DNA of 64,000 nt, taken from NCBI GenBank assembly GCA_017553575.1, contig JAFZKQ010000107.1, positions 1 to 64,000 of the forward strand. The letters run 5' to 3'. How positions within the stretch are numbered: position 1 is the first letter of the stretch; each line of letters starts with the position of its first letter. The notes beneath the pieces are model-generated. The model saw nothing but the letters and a program-made list of their open reading frames with translations, was not told where the DNA came from and made no database searches. Below, one piece after another: positions 62,731-64,000 of this stretch. The DNA comes from Paludibacteraceae bacterium (GTDB taxonomy: Bacteria > Bacteroidota > Bacteroidia > Bacteroidales > Paludibacteraceae). The translations under genes and the position numbers were made by a program.

Positions 62731-64000
62731 TTATTTCCATTCCACCACAATTATTCGATCCATCCATCTATACTTAATCATTTTGAAACTCCATGGGATG
62801 GTTTCCAATAGAATATCGTAGGAACGTTCTTGCACCTTCATCTGCCATGCTTGTTCCTTCTCACATTTCAGAGTAGCCGAGCGTTGTAGGAACGAGACAC
62901 GGAAGGCTTCATCGGAGGTGTTCTGCAACTTGCTCCATTGCTGTTTCAGGCCAACTAACATGCTGTCTGCCAATTTTGTTTCTTGTTCCGTCAATTTGCA
63001 GGAGAGCGGTATGGGGCAAACACATTTCAGCCCCACCAAAAGTCGATTCAAAAAGAGTTCTGCCTCCTTATGTTCCCGTTCCTCGCCATAGACAAGGTAC
63101 TGAAGCAGGAAGATGGCCCTTATCCTGTTTTCATCATCCAAGAAATCTTTTCCTTCCTGATTAAGATAACCCGCATACTGGAAAAGTCGAGGGAAAAAGG
63201 GAGTCAACAAGACAATCCCCGCATTCTCCACCGTCCAATCCTGCTTTTTCGCCACGACCTCAAAGGCAAGGAGTCCTTCCAAATCGTTCTTCGGGCGAAA
63301 CGAATCGAGTTGCTCGCAAAGTTTTTTCCTCAGAAGAGTTTCTTCTTCTGCTCCATCCTCCACAAGAAAAATAGAGGATGGAAGGCGGGAGTGTCCTTGT
63401 TTCGCAAGTTCAGAGCGTAGTGCACTCAAATCGACCGTTTCCCTCAGGCAGGCCTTTATCTCGTCCACCGACCAAGAAAAATAGGACTTGGAAGCCAGCA
63501 GAGCCAAACGAGTCAACAACTGCTCGGAAGAGACTCTCAACAAAGAGGCTGAAACGCCACACTTCGCAAGTTGGTGATAGAGTTGTTTCAACTCCTCCAA
63601 CAACCGATTAATCCTGCTATCCGAGACAACGGTCAGAAATGAGAAGAGGCACTTCAGATCATTCTGCATGACACCGAATAATTCTCTCCAAGAGAGTTCG
63701 CCCGACCTCCACAACTCAGCCAACTGACGAGGATTTTCATGGATCACATAATCCAACAATCGTCTCTGATATTCTGTCGGAACACCCGTCTGACCAAACG
63801 ACAACAAAAGCATCTTTCGAGTCTCATCTTCCGTCAGAGAGAACGTCCCGGAATCTTGAACCAACTCCAAGAAAAGAGTCTTCACCACCCCTAAAAGTTC
63901 TTCCCGCTCCTTCCGTCCCAAAGGATCCGTCTCCTCCAACATCAACCAATAACTTTTCAGCACTTCAGAGAGTGAGAGATTATAATGGGCAGAGAGTTCC
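62731..64000 (-). CDS. Contractile injection system tape-measure protein, N-terminus outside window
   Basis: The frame stays open to the right edge (reading ELSAHYNLSLSEVLKSYWLM inward), so at least 423 residues are seen and the start is missing. The C-terminal third matches the CIS_TMP family (Afp14-type ruler): NAGIVLLTPFFPRLFQYAGYL, RIRAIFLLQYLVYGEE, ELFLNRLLVGLKCVCPIP, FRVSFLQRSATLKCE and ILLETIPWSFKMIKYRWM. This protein sets the length of the contractile tail and guides tube assembly. Its presence says the sheath, tube, baseplate and spike genes should lie to the right of the window. It is followed by the deaminase effector gene. Confidence 0.88.
   Translation of the reverse strand, partial: ELSAHYNLSLSEVLKSYWLMLEETDPLGRKEREELLGVVKTLFLELVQDSGTFSLTEDETRKMLLLSFGQTGVPTEYQRRLLDYVIHENPRQLAELWRSGELSWRELFGVMQNDLKCLFSFLTVVSDSRINRLLEELKQLYHQLAKCGVSASLLRVSSEQLLTRLALLASKSYFSWSVDEIKACLRETVDLSALRSELAKQGHSRLPSSIFLVEDGAEEETLLRKKLCEQLDSFRPKNDLEGLLAFEVVAKKQDWTVENAGIVLLTPFFPRLFQYAGYLNQEGKDFLDDENRIRAIFLLQYLVYGEEREHKEAELFLNRLLVGLKCVCPIPLSCKLTEQETKLADSMLVGLKQQWSKLQNTSDEAFRVSFLQRSATLKCEKEQAWQMKVQERSYDILLETIPWSFKMIKYRWMDRIIVVEWK

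Overview
The window looks like chromosomal DNA from an uncultured or lesser-known member of the Bacteroidota, most likely Bacteroidales. The evidence is type IX secretion and gliding genes (PorP/SprF, GldB, PorX, PorW/SprE, and a C-terminal T9SS sorting domain on a CotH protein), a GT3-like glycogen synthase, BspA-type leucine-rich repeats, and many upstream sites matching the Bacteroidota promoter pattern TTTG/N19-21/TAnnTTTG. There are no rRNA genes, CRISPR arrays or insertion sequences. One tRNA (Cys, GCA) is present.

Layout. 1-5.3 kb: the 5' part of a porP-like gene, then a GGGtGRT protein and a NifU-like scaffold separated by a broken four-helix-bundle gene, then a YejM/PbgA-like membrane sulfatase-fold protein. 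5.4-8.7 kb: a five-gene operon with two secreted proteins, a VTC-type polyphosphate polymerase, a DUF4956 membrane protein and a DUF2490 outer-membrane protein. 9-17.4 kb: a pRiA4b ORF-3-like protein, dnaA, an MlaD-type lipid-transport protein, a cell-wall amidase, lptD and ridA. 17.7-26.9 kb: glycogen synthase and phosphorylase, miaA, a TauE/SafE permease, an ABC-F ATPase with a degenerate second site, and gldB. 26.9-38.5 kb: nine close genes on the minus strand, probably largely one operon (nrnA, two FKBP-like lipoproteins, a TrmH methyltransferase, a degenerate LytM protein, dxr, rseP, porW/sprE, porX), joining envelope, isoprenoid and T9SS functions. 38.5-51.2 kb: a MATE exporter, a WG-repeat lipoprotein with a frameshifted end, a giant acyl-CoA-dehydratase activase fusion, a Wza/Wzz-like export pair, tRNA-Cys and a His-rich secreted protein. 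51.7-56.8 kb: a T9SS-exported CotH protein and a BspA-like repeat protein flanked by a 45-bp direct repeat.

The most unusual region is 57.0-64.0 kb. It is the effector end of an extracellular contractile injection system (eCIS) whose structural genes should lie beyond the right edge. In transcription order (minus strand) it encodes a CIS tape-measure protein (cut by the window edge), a putative CAE/CxxC deaminase toxin, the eCIS AAA+ ATPase, a membrane protein with a possible GH18-like domain, a DUF4157 protein with an unrecognised C-terminal domain, a remnant of another DUF4157 gene, and a putative M35 (aspzincin) metallopeptidase toxin. The three effector candidates share an N-terminal leader ending in QFKDNR. 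Two of them appear to have lost most or all of the DUF4157 domain by internal deletion while keeping its edges, so the locus looks like a leader-plus-payload cassette system that shuffles by recombination.
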